Below, in pieces: positions 14,271 through 23,121 of a stretch of 30,080 nucleotides of DNA. The notes beneath the pieces were generated by a model. It saw only the letters and a list, made by a program, of their open reading frames with translations. It did not search any database and was not told the DNA's origin. Made by a program: the position numbers and the translations under genes. How positions within the stretch are numbered: the stretch's first letter is position 1; every line of letters starts with the position of its first letter. The DNA is from JACQHM01 sp964535215 (GTDB lineage Bacteria > Methylomirabilota > Methylomirabilia > Methylomirabilales > JACQHM01), in the NCBI GenBank assembly GCA_964535215.1, contig CAZHST010000036.1, positions 1 to 30,080 of the forward strand, in the 5' to 3' direction.

Positions 14271-15614
14271 TCAGAGCTTGACGATCCGCCCGCGCCCCTC
14301 CAGGATCCCTTTGGTGGCGTTCTGGGCGTCCACGATGAGCCGGCTGTGCTGCACAATCCAGGGGATGTCGAAGCAGGAATGGGCCACCGCAATCAGCACG
14401 CAGTCCATCCCTTCCAGGAACCCCTGGGAGAGAGGGACGGATTCCAGGACCCGTTCGCCGGCCCGGTCCGGCGTAGGCTCCTCGATGACGATCCGGGGGA
14501 CGTAGGGATCGTGGTAGGAGGCTTGGACACCCCTGGCCAGCAGGATCCTGAGGATCTCCACGGCCGGGGAGTTCCTGGCATCGTCAATGTCCTTCTTGAA
14601 CGCCGCCCCCAGCACCAGGATCTTGGAACCCTGGAGCGGCTTCCCGTAACGGTTCAGGGCCTCGATGACCTTGTTCACCGTGTAGAAGGGCATGCTCTGG
14701 TTGACCTCGGCGGCCAGCTCGATGAACTTGGTGTAGAAGTCATACTCCCGGGCCTTCCAGGAAAGATAGTAGGGGTCAACCGGGATGCAGTGCCCCCCCA
14801 CTCCGGGGCCGGGGTAAAAAGGCATGAAGCCAAAGGGCTTGGTGGCGGCGGCATCAATGACCTCCCAGATGTCAATCCCCATCCGATCAGCAAGTTTGGT
14901 CAGCTCGTTGACCAGGGCGATGTTCACGCTCCTGAAGATATTCTCCAAGAGCTTGGTCATCTCGGCCACCTTCGGACTGGAGACCGGGTGAACCTTTCCG
15001 GCCTCGATGAACAGCTCGAAGAGGGCCGAGGCCAACCTCGTGCTGGCCTCGTTGATCCCCCCCACCACCTTCGGCGTGTTCCTCGCCCCGTACCGTTTGT
15101 TCCCGGGATCAATCCGCTCCGGGGAGAAGGCCAGGAAGAAATCCTCCCCCGCCTTCAGCCCTGACGCCTCCAGCAGGGGGAGCACCACCTCCTCGGTGGT
15201 GCCGGGATAGGTCGTGGACTGGAGGATGACGAGCTGGCCCGGGCGGAGGTGCGCGGCCAGGCCTCGGGAAGCCGCCTCGACAAAGGAAAGGTCCGGGACC
15301 TTCATCTTCGTGTAGGGGGTCGGGACGCAGATGAAGATGGCATCCACGTCCTTCAGGACTGCGTAATCACCGGTGGCCTCCAACAGGCCCCTTGAGGTCA
15401 GGGAGGCGATGTCCTCCGTCGTCACGTCGAAGATGTAGCTCTGGCCGGCCCGGATCTTCTCCACCTTCGCCGGATCCACATCAACACCGATGGTCTTGAC
15501 GCCGGCCCTGGCAAACTCCACCGCGAGGGGCAGGCCCACATAGCCCAGGCCGATGACGGCTACCTGGACTTCCTTGTTTCGGATCCTCCCCAAAAGCTCC
15601 TCCCACCGAACCAT
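14271..15614 (-). CDS. Nucleotide sugar dehydrogenase (UDP-GlcNAc/UDP-glucose 6-dehydrogenase type, WbpA-like)
   Basis: A 447-residue NAD-dependent enzyme that oxidises the C6 hydroxyl of a UDP-hexose to a carboxylate. The NAD-binding VAVIGLGYVGLPLAVEFARA is at residues 18-37, QSTTYPGTTEE near 132, the central domain KLLENIFRSVNIALVNELTK near 221-240, and the catalytic cysteine C276 lies in GPGVGGHCIPVDPYYL. SPERIDPGN and IGVDVDPAKVE are as in WbpA/TviB-like enzymes rather than Ugd, favouring UDP-GlcNAc or UDP-GalNAc as substrate, but this needs a tree. ATG has GGAGG 7 nt ahead. It is the last gene before the 107-base gap and follows GT4 genes, so the uronic acid likely enters the O-chain. 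Confidence 0.88.
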   Translation of the reverse strand: MVRWEELLGRIRNKEVQVAVIGLGYVGLPLAVEFARAGVKTIGVDVDPAKVEKIRAGQSYIFDVTTEDIASLTSRGLLEATGDYAVLKDVDAIFICVPTPYTKMKVPDLSFVEAASRGLAAHLRPGQLVILQSTTYPGTTEEVVLPLLEASGLKAGEDFFLAFSPERIDPGNKRYGARNTPKVVGGINEASTRLASALFELFIEAGKVHPVSSPKVAEMTKLLENIFRSVNIALVNELTKLADRMGIDIWEVIDAAATKPFGFMPFYPGPGVGGHCIPVDPYYLSWKAREYDFYTKFIELAAEVNQSMPFYTVNKVIEALNRYGKPLQGSKILVLGAAFKKDIDDARNSPAVEILRILLARGVQASYHDPYVPRIVIEEPTPDRAGERVLESVPLSQGFLEGMDCVLIAVAHSCFDIPWIVQHSRLIVDAQNATKGILEGRGRIVKL

Positions 15615-15632
15615 CGCCAGCCTCCTCTCTTC

Positions 15633-16820
15633 CTAGAAAACCGGTTGGCGGTGACGTTGGAACTCCTCCCACCGCTCCTCGATGAACCGCAGGATCCGAG
15701 CCTTGAAGAGGGCCCGGTCAAACTGAAGGGCATGATCCCGAAGGCGGTTGGGCTCGAACCGGTGATGGTTCGCCTCGAAGATCCTGACCGCTTCGATGAG
15801 GGCCTCGGTCGTCTGCTCGTAGAAGAACACCCCCGTCGGAGTTTCGGGTTTCGGGTTGAGCGCGTCCCCTAACTCGGCACCCGGCACCCGGAACCCGGAA
15901 CTGTTAATTGGGATGACCGTTTCCAGCACGCCCCCTCTCCCGTAGGCGATGACCGGCCTCCCCGCGGCCTGGGCCTCTAAGGGGACGATCCCGAAGTCCT
16001 CCTCCCCGGGGAAGATCAGGGCCCGGCAGCGGGCGTAAAGGCGTGAAAGCTCCTCGTCAGATCTTTTGCCCAAGAACTCCACCGTGGGACCGGCCAGCCT
16101 CTTCAAACGCCCCTCCTCGGGTCCCCACCCGACGATCTTCAAAGGGAGCTTCAGGTGGTTGAAGGCCTGGATGGCGAGGTCGATCCTTTTGTAGGGGACG
16201 AAGGCCGAGACCACCAGGTAGTACTCCCCGTCCTCCTCAGAAAGCGGGAACCGCTTGACGTCCACAGGGGGATGGATCACCACAGCCTCCCTCCCGTAGT
16301 GGCGGCGGATCCGCTCGGCCACATGGTGGGAGATCGCCACGAAATGGTCAACCCGACGGGAGGCGTTGAGATCCCACCTCCGAAGGTACGCTACGACCTT
16401 GGGAAACACCAAGGACCCAACAGCCCCGAAGCGATCGCCGAAGTAGACCTCGTACAGGTCCCAGGCGTAGCGCATGGGGGTGTACGTGTAAGAGATGTGG
16501 AGGGCTCCAGGAGGGGGGATCGCCCCCTTGGCGACGCAGTGGCTCGAGGAGAGGATCAGGTCGTAGCCCCGAAAGTCGAAGCGCTCAACGGCCAGAGGGA
16601 ACAGGGGGAGGTAGTAGCGGTACAAACGCCAGGCCAGCGGAAGGTGCTGGACGAAGGAGGTCTGGATCCTCATCCGCTCGATGGTCTTCGACACCGTGCC
16701 GGGACAGTAGAGCAACGTGAACAGGTCAGCCTCCGGAAACAGCTCGCAGAACACCTCAAGACACCGCTCCCCCCCCCGCATCCCGGTGAGCCAGTCGTGG
16801 ACGATGGCGATCTTCCTCAC
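15633..16820 (-). CDS. Glycosyltransferase family 4 (WbaZ-like) with an in-frame palindromic insertion
   Basis: A 395-residue GT4 enzyme. The start KIAIVHDWLTGMRGGERCLE is the WbaZ-like mannosyltransferase opening; SYTYTPMRYAWDLYEVYFG near 90-115 and PGEEDFGIVPLEAQAAGRPV near 275-295 (the E-x7-E site) are intact. Between ETVI and GVFFYEQ, where homologues have only a short turn, there is an extra stretch of about 20 residues (SSGFRVPGAELGDALNPKPE) encoded by the inverted repeat at 15840-15902. GTG at 16818-16820 overlaps the stop of the upstream GT4 gene as GTGA. The role is probably addition of mannose or a similar sugar to a lipid-linked O-unit, by family only. Confidence 0.85.
   Translation of the reverse strand: MRKIAIVHDWLTGMRGGERCLEVFCELFPEADLFTLLYCPGTVSKTIERMRIQTSFVQHLPLAWRLYRYYLPLFPLAVERFDFRGYDLILSSSHCVAKGAIPPPGALHISYTYTPMRYAWDLYEVYFGDRFGAVGSLVFPKVVAYLRRWDLNASRRVDHFVAISHHVAERIRRHYGREAVVIHPPVDVKRFPLSEEDGEYYLVVSAFVPYKRIDLAIQAFNHLKLPLKIVGWGPEEGRLKRLAGPTVEFLGKRSDEELSRLYARCRALIFPGEEDFGIVPLEAQAAGRPVIAYGRGGVLETVIPINSSGFRVPGAELGDALNPKPETPTGVFFYEQTTEALIEAVRIFEANHHRFEPNRLRDHALQFDRALFKARILRFIEERWEEFQRHRQPVF
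15840..15902 (-). repeat. Imperfect-palindrome insertion inside a GT4 gene
   Basis: AGTTTCGGGTTTCGGGTT (15840-15857) faces CACCCGGAACCCGGAACT (15885-15902); the arms pair at 15 of 18 positions. The loop of 27 bases contains a further CACCCGG unit. The 63-base element keeps the reading frame of the host gene and adds about 21 residues in the donor-binding domain between two conserved strands. Confidence 0.65.
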
Positions 16821-17932
16821 CGCCCCCCCACCTCCCGGAGGACCTCCAGGATCATCCGGGCTGTCTTCCCCCAGCTAAACCGTTTGACCTGTTCAAGCCC
16901 CCTCTGCTTCATCGCCTCCCTCATCCCCCGATCCCCGAGGACGGCCTCGACGGCGTCTGCCATCCCCTGGACATCAGAGGGATCCACGAGGACGGCGGCC
17001 TCGCCCGCCACCTCGGGAAGGGAACCGGCCCGGGAGGCGATGACGGGGACGCCCGAGGCCATGGCTTCCAAGACCGGGAGACCAAACCCTTCGTAAAGCG
17101 ATGGCAGGATGAACAGATCGGCCCCGGCGTACAGGGCGGGAAGCTCCTCCTGGGGGACGTAGTCGAGGAACGAGACCCTTCCCTCAAGCCCCAGGGCCTT
17201 CACCCCCGTCTCCAGGGCCGGATAGTAACGAGGGTCCTTCTTTCCAGCAATGACCAACCGGTGGGGGAACCGTTTTGCGACAAGGGCGAAGGCTTCGAGG
17301 AGACGGGGAAGGTTCTTGTGGGGCAGGAGGTTTCCGACGTACAGGAGGTACGCCCCGAGGCCGTACTTCCTCTTGCCCCACGCCGGATCGATCCCTGTCC
17401 GATAGCGACTTTTGTCCACCCCGTTCGGGACAACCCGGATCCTGTCCGCCCCGATCCTGTAGGTGTCCACAAGGTCCTGCTTGGTCCTTTCAGAAACGGC
17501 GATGATGGCCTGAGACCTCCGGAGGACCATCGGGACAAAGTAGCGGAAGTAATGCTGTTGCCGGGGGTACTCCCCTGGAAAATGGAGGGGGAGGATATCG
17601 TGAACAACCACCACCTGGGGAACGAGGGGGAAGAGGGGGCCTTCTGGGAGGGGGGAGAAGAGGAGGTCCGCTTTCTCGGCCAGGAGCCGGAGCGGGATGG
17701 AGGTCTGGATCCAGGCCACCCGCTGAAGGTGACCTTCAGGGCCCCGGAGAGGCTGGACCTTCGGGCTGATCTTCCTGACCTTGGTCGAGTTCACGCCTAA
17801 CACCTCCGGGCAGGAGGTGTAGACCACCAGATCGTCATGGAGCCGGTAGAGCTCCCTGATCACGTTGACCGCATACACCCCAAGACCGCTTAAGATGGGA
17901 TCAACAATGGAGGCGTTGACCGCGATCCTCAT
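16817..17932 (-). CDS. Glycosyltransferase family 4
   Basis: A 371-residue GT-B glycosyltransferase. MRIAVNASIVDPILSGLGVY is the N-terminal strand and glycine loop, VVHDILPLHFPGEYPRQQHY near residues 110-130, LLYVGNLLPHKNLPRLLEAF near 200, and YEGFGLPVLEAMASGVPVIA near 280-300 is a complete E-x7-E donor site. ATG at 17930-17932 overlaps the upstream flippase stop as ATGA; a 186-codon in-frame extension upstream is flippase shadow. It shares architecture with the GT4 at 20629-21774, and the two may be paralogues. Donor sugar unknown. Confidence 0.87.
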   Translation of the reverse strand: MRIAVNASIVDPILSGLGVYAVNVIRELYRLHDDLVVYTSCPEVLGVNSTKVRKISPKVQPLRGPEGHLQRVAWIQTSIPLRLLAEKADLLFSPLPEGPLFPLVPQVVVVHDILPLHFPGEYPRQQHYFRYFVPMVLRRSQAIIAVSERTKQDLVDTYRIGADRIRVVPNGVDKSRYRTGIDPAWGKRKYGLGAYLLYVGNLLPHKNLPRLLEAFALVAKRFPHRLVIAGKKDPRYYPALETGVKALGLEGRVSFLDYVPQEELPALYAGADLFILPSLYEGFGLPVLEAMASGVPVIASRAGSLPEVAGEAAVLVDPSDVQGMADAVEAVLGDRGMREAMKQRGLEQVKRFSWGKTARMILEVLREVGGR

Positions 17933-19389
17933 CGGAAGCCTTTTCCTCCCGCCCACCCCTCCTTGATGAGGGCAGCCTTGATGGCCATGACTTCTTCCCG
18001 GGTCAGTCCCCTCATCAGGAGGACGAGGACACCATAAGCCAGGAGGCCAAGCAAGCCCCGGGGGATCGGCGGGATGGGGACCGCGTACAGGATACCTCCT
18101 GCAAGCCCCGCCGACAAGCAATAACGGAAAGTTCGCCCCGGTGAGATCCGCCCTAGATGGCGGGTGAGGAGGGAGAACCCCACGGCCACCAGGAGCCCCT
18201 CCGTGAGCAAGGTGGCCATGCTCGCTCCAACGAAGCTGTACCGGGGAATCAGGAGAAGATTCGCGGCAATGTTGAAGAGGATCATGGAAAAGGTGAGCCA
18301 AGCATTGATCCCCTGCTTGTTCATCGCATTGAAAGCGGTCATGACCAGGTAGCTGAGGAAGTTCAAGGCCGCGGCCCACCCCAAGAGGACCAGGGCAGGG
18401 GCCGAAGGGGCGAAGGCCGGGCCGTAGATCATGGTCAGGATGGGCCTGGAGAGGACGGTGAAGATGGCCCCAAGGGGAGCGGCGATGCAAACCAGGATCT
18501 CGAGGCCCTGACGAAAGATCCTCCGGAAGGCCTCGGGGGAGGCCCCGTGGTACCGAGACAGAAGGGGATAAAGGGAGACCAGCAGGGCGAAGGGGATGAG
18601 CCCCAGGGTGCCCGTGAGCCTGTAGGCGGCGGCGTAATAGCCGACGGCGGCGTTTCCCTCCATGAGCGAAAGCATCAAGACATCAACCCGGGAATAGATC
18701 AGGACGAAGATCCCCGCCAGGGCCAGGGGCAAAGACTCCTTAAGCAGTCGGTACCAGAGGCCCATGTCCAGGTTCCACCGGATCGGGATGGACTGCCGGG
18801 AGCGATGAATCAGCAGAAGGAGGCCTGGAAGGCCGGCGAAGACCTGGGCCAGGACGAGGGCCAGCAGCCCGCCCTGGAGGGCGATGATCAGCAGGACGGC
18901 TGATGCACCCACCACCTCGGCCAAGAGCCCCAGGAAGGCCGGATCCTTCATCCTCAACTCTACCTGGAAGATCACCTCGAAAAAGCTCCTGAACGATGGC
19001 AGACGGAACGAGGTGAACAGAACCGGTGAGGCGAGATAGACCAGGAACCTGGTCCTGGGGGGATACGGAAGAACCGAGATGACTGCCCACGAGAGGAGGA
19101 TGGCCGTCAAGGCGAGGAAGAGCTTTAACGACAGGGCAGCTCCCAGCAGCCTTTCAGCGGTGGATCTGTCCTTGGCGATCTCCCTGACCAGGATGGCGTT
19201 GAGGCCGAGATCGGTGAGGATGGCGAAGAGCTCGATGTAAGCAAAGATAAAGGAGAAGAGGCCAAACTCGTCCTGCCGAAGGTACCTGGCGACGAAGATC
19301 ACCGCCAGCAGGCCCACCCCTCTCCCAACCCCGTTGGCCAGGAGAATGGCTCCAGTGTTTCGAGCAACCTGACGCGGCAGCCCGGTCAA
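17929..19389 (-). CDS. Wzx-type oligosaccharide flippase
   Basis: A 486-residue polytopic inner-membrane protein with about 12-14 hydrophobic segments, of the polysaccharide-biosynthesis (Wzx/RfbX, MOP superfamily) type. The N-terminal VARNTGAILLANGVGRGVGL and YLRQDEFGLFSFIFAYIELF, followed by DLGLNAILVREIAKD, are typical of this family. It would flip undecaprenyl-diphosphate-linked O-units. The start is TTG at 19387-19389, with GGAGGGG 5 nt ahead and TTGA overlap with the preceding GT4 stop; no nearby ATG competes. No Wzy polymerase or WaaL ligase is visible in the window. Confidence 0.85.
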   Translation of the reverse strand: MTGLPRQVARNTGAILLANGVGRGVGLLAVIFVARYLRQDEFGLFSFIFAYIELFAILTDLGLNAILVREIAKDRSTAERLLGAALSLKLFLALTAILLSWAVISVLPYPPRTRFLVYLASPVLFTSFRLPSFRSFFEVIFQVELRMKDPAFLGLLAEVVGASAVLLIIALQGGLLALVLAQVFAGLPGLLLLIHRSRQSIPIRWNLDMGLWYRLLKESLPLALAGIFVLIYSRVDVLMLSLMEGNAAVGYYAAAYRLTGTLGLIPFALLVSLYPLLSRYHGASPEAFRRIFRQGLEILVCIAAPLGAIFTVLSRPILTMIYGPAFAPSAPALVLLGWAAALNFLSYLVMTAFNAMNKQGINAWLTFSMILFNIAANLLLIPRYSFVGASMATLLTEGLLVAVGFSLLTRHLGRISPGRTFRYCLSAGLAGGILYAVPIPPIPRGLLGLLAYGVLVLLMRGLTREEVMAIKAALIKEGWAGGKGFR

Positions 19390-20522
19390 GCGTTCCCCTC
19401 CAACACCTTCCGATAGACCTCGTAAGTCTGCTTGGCAATCATCTCACAGGTGTAGTACTTTAACACCCTCTCCCTGCCCCGCCTGGCAAAGTCCTCCCTG
19501 AGCGCATCGTCTTCCATCAGGAGCTTTAACCTCTCCGCCAGCTCAGCCACGTCGCCCTCTTGGAAGATCAGGCCGGCATCGCCGATCACCTGGGGGATTT
19601 CACCCGAGCTGGAGCCGACGACAGGAACCTCGCAGGCCATCGCCTCGATCAGCACACGGCCAAACTGTTCCTTCCAATGGGGAGCCGTGAGGGAGGGGAG
19701 GACCAAGACGTCCAGGCAGTTTAAATAGTGGGGAACGTCCCCATGAGGGACCGGCCCTGTCAAGACCAACTTTTCCTTTAAGCCCCATGCCTCTGCCAGG
19801 CGTTCAACCTCGACCCGAAGCGGACCTGAGCCGACAAGGAGCAGGCGGAAGTTGTCGGGGAGCATCCGGACGGCCTTCAAGAGGGTGATGACACCTTTCT
19901 CCGGGACAAGCCGCCCCACGTATCCGATCGTGAAGGATCGGAGCTGTAGGGCACGGCGCAACTCCTCCGACGGTCGTTTTCGATAGAGCTCGGTATCAAC
20001 GCCGAACTGGGGGAGGACAACAACCTTCTCCTGAGGAAACCCGTACCGGGTGAGGAGGCCCCGGGCCTCGGCGTTCCCGGCGATGGCAAAGTCTACCCGT
20101 TGGAGCAAGAAGCGCAGGAACCATCGGTAAGGAGGAAAAGATGGATATCTGACATTCTCCCAGGTGAACAGAATCACCTTGCTCTTTAACCTGAACAGCT
20201 CCTTCGCCACCAGCACCTGCCAAGCGCTGACACTCCAAGGCTCCTCCTCGACCTGGATGATGTCTGGATTAAAACGGCGCAACTGGAGAAAGGCCGACGG
20301 CCAGTAGCCGTAGCCGCCGATATGGCCTGAAAAGAACCCAGGGGAAGAGAAGAGGCGAATGCCAGGAGAAATGGCCTCTCCCAGGAGGTAGTCTTGCATC
20401 TCCCCCTTCCACCGCTTCGGGGCCATCACGCCGACGGTGAGACCTGGCATCTTGGCCAGCTCCGCCGGCTTCGCCCAATTGGTACTGACCGTGTAAGCGT
20501 GGGAAACGAGCAGGACACGCAT
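19386..20522 (-). CDS. Glycosyltransferase family 4
   Basis: A 378-residue GT4 enzyme. It starts MRVLLVSHAYTVSTNWAKPA, has DIIQVEEEPWSVSAWQVLVA near residues 95-115, TIGYVGRLVPEKGVITLLKA near 205, and WKEQFGRVLIEAMACEVPVV near 285-305 with both glutamates of the E-x7-E site. The ATG at 20520-20522 has only a weak ribosome-binding site (GAGC). An in-frame extension upstream has no homology and no ribosome-binding site. It is coupled to the flippase gene by a TTGA overlap. The acceptor is unknown; the context suggests the O-unit. Confidence 0.86.
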   Translation of the reverse strand: MRVLLVSHAYTVSTNWAKPAELAKMPGLTVGVMAPKRWKGEMQDYLLGEAISPGIRLFSSPGFFSGHIGGYGYWPSAFLQLRRFNPDIIQVEEEPWSVSAWQVLVAKELFRLKSKVILFTWENVRYPSFPPYRWFLRFLLQRVDFAIAGNAEARGLLTRYGFPQEKVVVLPQFGVDTELYRKRPSEELRRALQLRSFTIGYVGRLVPEKGVITLLKAVRMLPDNFRLLLVGSGPLRVEVERLAEAWGLKEKLVLTGPVPHGDVPHYLNCLDVLVLPSLTAPHWKEQFGRVLIEAMACEVPVVGSSSGEIPQVIGDAGLIFQEGDVAELAERLKLLMEDDALREDFARRGRERVLKYYTCEMIAKQTYEVYRKVLEGNA

Positions 20523-20628
20523 GCTCAACGCATACGTTTTGGGATGACTACTTGACCTTTGCCAAACAGTACAGGACGAAGCCTGGCAACCGGAACAGGA
20601 GGAACTTTGGAAAAACAGACCGGGCAGA
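20523..20628 (-). other. 106-base gap with a possible C-terminal gene scrap
   Basis: Between two GT4 genes the minus strand holds a frame, 20548-20625, in line with the upstream GT4 stop, reading FPKFLLFRLPGFVLYCLAKV before TAG. It looks like the hydrophobic C-terminus of a lost protein but I cannot assign it. There is no convincing promoter or terminator; a short T-run (TCTGTTTTTCC) is not preceded by a stable stem. Confidence 0.25.
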
Positions 20629-21774
20629 TCACGGTTCCCGACCACCAAGAGAAGCGTAAGCCTGCAACGTCTTTCTGGCCACGGCCTCCCACGAGAAATG
20701 CCTTGCTCGAGCTATCCCCTTCCGCCGAAGCTCCTCGTGGAGCCCTCCGTTGCTCAGCACCGAGGCCATTGCTCCAGCGAAGGCCTCGGGTTGATGCGGA
20801 TCAACCAGGATGGCCGCATCCCCCGCCACCTCGGGCATCGAGGAGGTGTTGGAAGCGATGACGGGGATACCGGAGGCCATGGCCTCCAGGATCGGAAGGC
20901 CGAAGCCCTCGTACAGCGAGGGGTAGACGAAGAGGAGGGCCCCCCGGTAGAGGTCGGGGAGATCCTCCTCCTCGACGAAGCCCGGGAAGAGGACCCGATC
21001 CTGAAGGCCCAGGGTCTTAACCGCTTGAAACACCTCTTCACTCCTCCAACCTCTACCGCCAGCGAGGACCAGCTTAAGATCCGAACCCGGCTGTTCGGCC
21101 AGGAGCAAGGAAAAGGCCTGAAGCAGCGTCGTCAGGTTCTTCCTATGCTGGAGGATCCCAAGGAACAGAATGTATCGGGCAGGAAGGTCGTATTTCCTCT
21201 TCACCCTTTCGAGGGATTCAGGATCCCCTGAAGGCCGGAACCTTTCCTCACACCCCCATGGGATGACCATGATCCTCCCCCGATCCACCTTGAGATACCG
21301 GACCACATCTTCCTTGACTGCCTCGGAGGGGACGATGATGGCATCCGCCTGCCCGGGGATCCGGGAAAAGGCGATGGAGAAGACCAACCGCTGCTTCAGG
21401 GGAAACGTTTCGGGGAGAGCGCAGACAATGGTATCGTGGATCGTGATGACATACTTCCCCCTCTTAAAGAACAAGGGGATGCCGGCCTGGTCGAGCCCGT
21501 GGAAGACGTCGATCCGCTCCAGGAGCACGCCGGCCGGGAGAAAGAGCGACGACCGGAGGAGGCTGCTCTTGACCTGTCGGAAGCGATCGCAAACCTTCAC
21601 CCGACTCCCATCGAGGACGCCCGGATCGGTCTGGGGGGCGGTGAAGATCACGAACTCCATGTCGGGGTACGCTTCAGCCGAGATTGAGAGGAGGGCCTTG
21701 ACCAGGTTGATGGCGTAGCGCCCGATCCCCCCGATTCTTCGGGTCAGGACCTTCCCCTCGATCCCGATCCTCAC
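20629..21774 (-). CDS. Glycosyltransferase family 4
   Basis: A 381-residue GT4 enzyme. VRIGIEGKVLTRRIGGIGRY is the N-terminal strand and glycine loop, DVFHGLDQAGIPLFFKRGKY near residue 95, ILFLGILQHRKNLTTLLQAF near 210 and YEGFGLPILEAMASGIPVIA near 295-315 carry the substrate and donor sites. I chose the GTG at 21772-21774 with GGAGAG 8 nt ahead rather than an in-frame ATG 18 codons upstream that would overlap the Uma2 gene. It starts 16 nt after the Uma2 stop. Family members transfer mannose, rhamnose or similar sugars; no specific call is made. Confidence 0.86.
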   Translation of the reverse strand: MRIGIEGKVLTRRIGGIGRYAINLVKALLSISAEAYPDMEFVIFTAPQTDPGVLDGSRVKVCDRFRQVKSSLLRSSLFLPAGVLLERIDVFHGLDQAGIPLFFKRGKYVITIHDTIVCALPETFPLKQRLVFSIAFSRIPGQADAIIVPSEAVKEDVVRYLKVDRGRIMVIPWGCEERFRPSGDPESLERVKRKYDLPARYILFLGILQHRKNLTTLLQAFSLLLAEQPGSDLKLVLAGGRGWRSEEVFQAVKTLGLQDRVLFPGFVEEEDLPDLYRGALLFVYPSLYEGFGLPILEAMASGIPVIASNTSSMPEVAGDAAILVDPHQPEAFAGAMASVLSNGGLHEELRRKGIARARHFSWEAVARKTLQAYASLGGREP

Positions 21775-21790
21775 GGCGGATCTCTCCGAC

Positions 21791-22360
21791 TTAGGCGAGA
21801 TGGCTCTCTTGGAAGATATCGGCCACAAACAGGTTCAGGTCAGCCAGCGCCCGGGAGACCACCCGATCTCCCATGCCGTAGAGACCTGTCCGCTTCACCT
21901 GTCCCTCAGCCAGCTCCAACACCTCAACGGTCTGAGCCTCGGGGGAGACGATCCAGCACTCCCGAACGCCGATCGAGGCGTAATCGGTCAATTTGTCCGC
22001 CACCTGGGCCCGGGAGGTCGCGGGCGAAAGGATCTCGATGACAAGATCAGGCCCCCCTTCAATCTGCTCACGGATGATGGAGGCCCGCTCCCGACTGATG
22101 AAAAGGAGGTCTGGCTGTCGCGTCCTCAGCGGCTCCCGCGAGACCAGGATATCGAGGGGAGCGAAGTACACCTCTCCGAGCCCCCTCCTGACCACAAACC
22201 CGTCTATCAGGCGAAACAAGGCTCTGGCGATCCGCTGATGTCGCTCGGTAGGGGCTGGGGTCATGAAGATGAGTTCTCCATCGATGATTTCATACCGCTT
22301 CTTGATTTCAGGCAGGGCAAGGTAATCGGTGTAGGTTAAGGGCTTGGCTGTGATCGACAT
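21791..22360 (-). CDS. Uma2 family protein
   Basis: A 189-residue Uma2 protein: LTYTDYLALPEIKKRYEIIDG (residues 8-28), PTERHQRIARALFRLI, RQPDLLFISRERASIIREQI, PDLVIEILSPATSR and ECWIVSPEAQTVEVLEL appear in the family order, with the PD...E-x-L-SP core intact. ATG at 22358-22360 is preferred; an ATG 12 codons upstream is possible. A 147-base internal stretch (22026-22172) is about 93 percent identical by eye to a remnant at 26218-26364. It lies between a GT2 and a GT4 gene with no HEPN or MNT partner directly beside it. Function in the cell is unknown. Confidence 0.86.
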   Translation of the reverse strand: MSITAKPLTYTDYLALPEIKKRYEIIDGELIFMTPAPTERHQRIARALFRLIDGFVVRRGLGEVYFAPLDILVSREPLRTRQPDLLFISRERASIIREQIEGGPDLVIEILSPATSRAQVADKLTDYASIGVRECWIVSPEAQTVEVLELAEGQVKRTGLYGMGDRVVSRALADLNLFVADIFQESHLA

Positions 22361-22416
22361 ATTCTCACCGAGCCTCCAGGCATTATAGTCCCACATCGGC
22401 GCTTCTGACAAGCTCG

Positions 22417-23121
22417 TTAGTCGAAAAACCGGTAGCGGAGGATGTGGAAGAGGGCCGCCAGCCCATCCTTCCAGGTGATCTTCTTCCCCTCCGCGTAGGT
22501 CCTCCCGTGGTAGGAGATCGGCACCTCGTAGATCCGGCAGCCGAGTTTCGCCACCTTGACGGTGATCTCCGGCTCGAACCCGAAGCGGTTCGAGCGGAGC
22601 CGGATCTGTTTTAGAACCTCGGCTTTGAAGACCTTGTAGCCCACTTCCATGTCGGTGAGGTTCAAGTTGGTCACCATGTTGCAGAGGGTCGTGAGGAGGC
22701 GATTGCCGACAAAGTGCCAGAAGTACAGAACCCGGTGGGGGCCTCCGTGGAAGCGGTTCCCGAAGACCACATCCGCTCGACCCTCGAGGATCGGCCTGAG
22801 GAGAGCAGCATAATCCCGAGGATCGCATTCCAGGTCCGCATCCTGGACGAGGACGATCTCCCCCGTCGCATGGGGAAGGGCAGTCCGGATCGCCGCCCCC
22901 TTCCCAAGGTTCTGTTCGTGAAAGAAGATCTTGACCGCTTCGTCCCCTGACCCCTCATCCCTGATGAGACCCCGAAGGTACTCCCGGGTCCCGTCCGTCG
23001 AACCATCGTCAACAATGAGTAGCTCCTTGGGGACCTCAACGGGGGCCGCCAGGACCTGCCGGATGATCTCGGCGATGGTGGCGATCTCGTTGTAGACCGG
23101 CATGACGATGGAGAGCTTCAT
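22417..23121 (-). CDS. Glycosyltransferase family 2 (dolichyl-phosphate mannosyltransferase-like)
   Basis: A 234-residue GT2 enzyme of the DPM1-like, membrane-anchor-free type. MKLSIVMPVYNEIATIAEII opens the GT-A fold, ELLIVDDGSTDGTREYLRGL follows at residues 34-53, and VLVQDADLECDPRDYAALLR near 90-110 carries the metal-binding DAD motif. LRSNRFGFEPEITVKVAKLG near 180 is typical of polyprenyl-phosphate glycosyltransferases. ATG has AAGGAG 7 nt ahead and overlaps the upstream MntA-HepT stop as TGATG. Its first 71 bases are repeated exactly at 24811-24881. It may charge a polyprenyl phosphate with a sugar used by a GT39 enzyme. Confidence 0.88.
   Translation of the reverse strand: MKLSIVMPVYNEIATIAEIIRQVLAAPVEVPKELLIVDDGSTDGTREYLRGLIRDEGSGDEAVKIFFHEQNLGKGAAIRTALPHATGEIVLVQDADLECDPRDYAALLRPILEGRADVVFGNRFHGGPHRVLYFWHFVGNRLLTTLCNMVTNLNLTDMEVGYKVFKAEVLKQIRLRSNRFGFEPEITVKVAKLGCRIYEVPISYHGRTYAEGKKITWKDGLAALFHILRYRFFD
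23051..23121 (-). repeat. Direct repeat copy A: first 71 bases of the GT2 gene
   Basis: These bases are identical, with no mismatch by eye, to 24811-24881 in the same orientation. Copy A begins the intact GT2 gene. The bases ahead of the ATG differ except for a short GGCTCCT block, so the repeat boundary lies at the start codon. Confidence 0.9.

Noticed and set aside
17933..18490. Longer N-terminus for the GT4 at 16817-17932
   Set aside because: The 186 extra codons are a shadow of the flippase gene, rich in H, P and G; the GT-B fold begins at the internal ATG.
16155..18903. Several long plus-strand frames opposite GT4 and flippase genes
   Set aside because: All are antisense shadows; the minus-strand products carry full family motifs.
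20600..20628. Possible Rho-independent terminator after the GT4 at 20629-21774
   Set aside because: A T-run exists but the preceding bases do not form a stable stem.
22361..22396. Alternative ATG 12 codons upstream for the Uma2 at 21791-22360
   Set aside because: The extra residues are not conserved in the other Uma2 genes here, though the choice is not certain.
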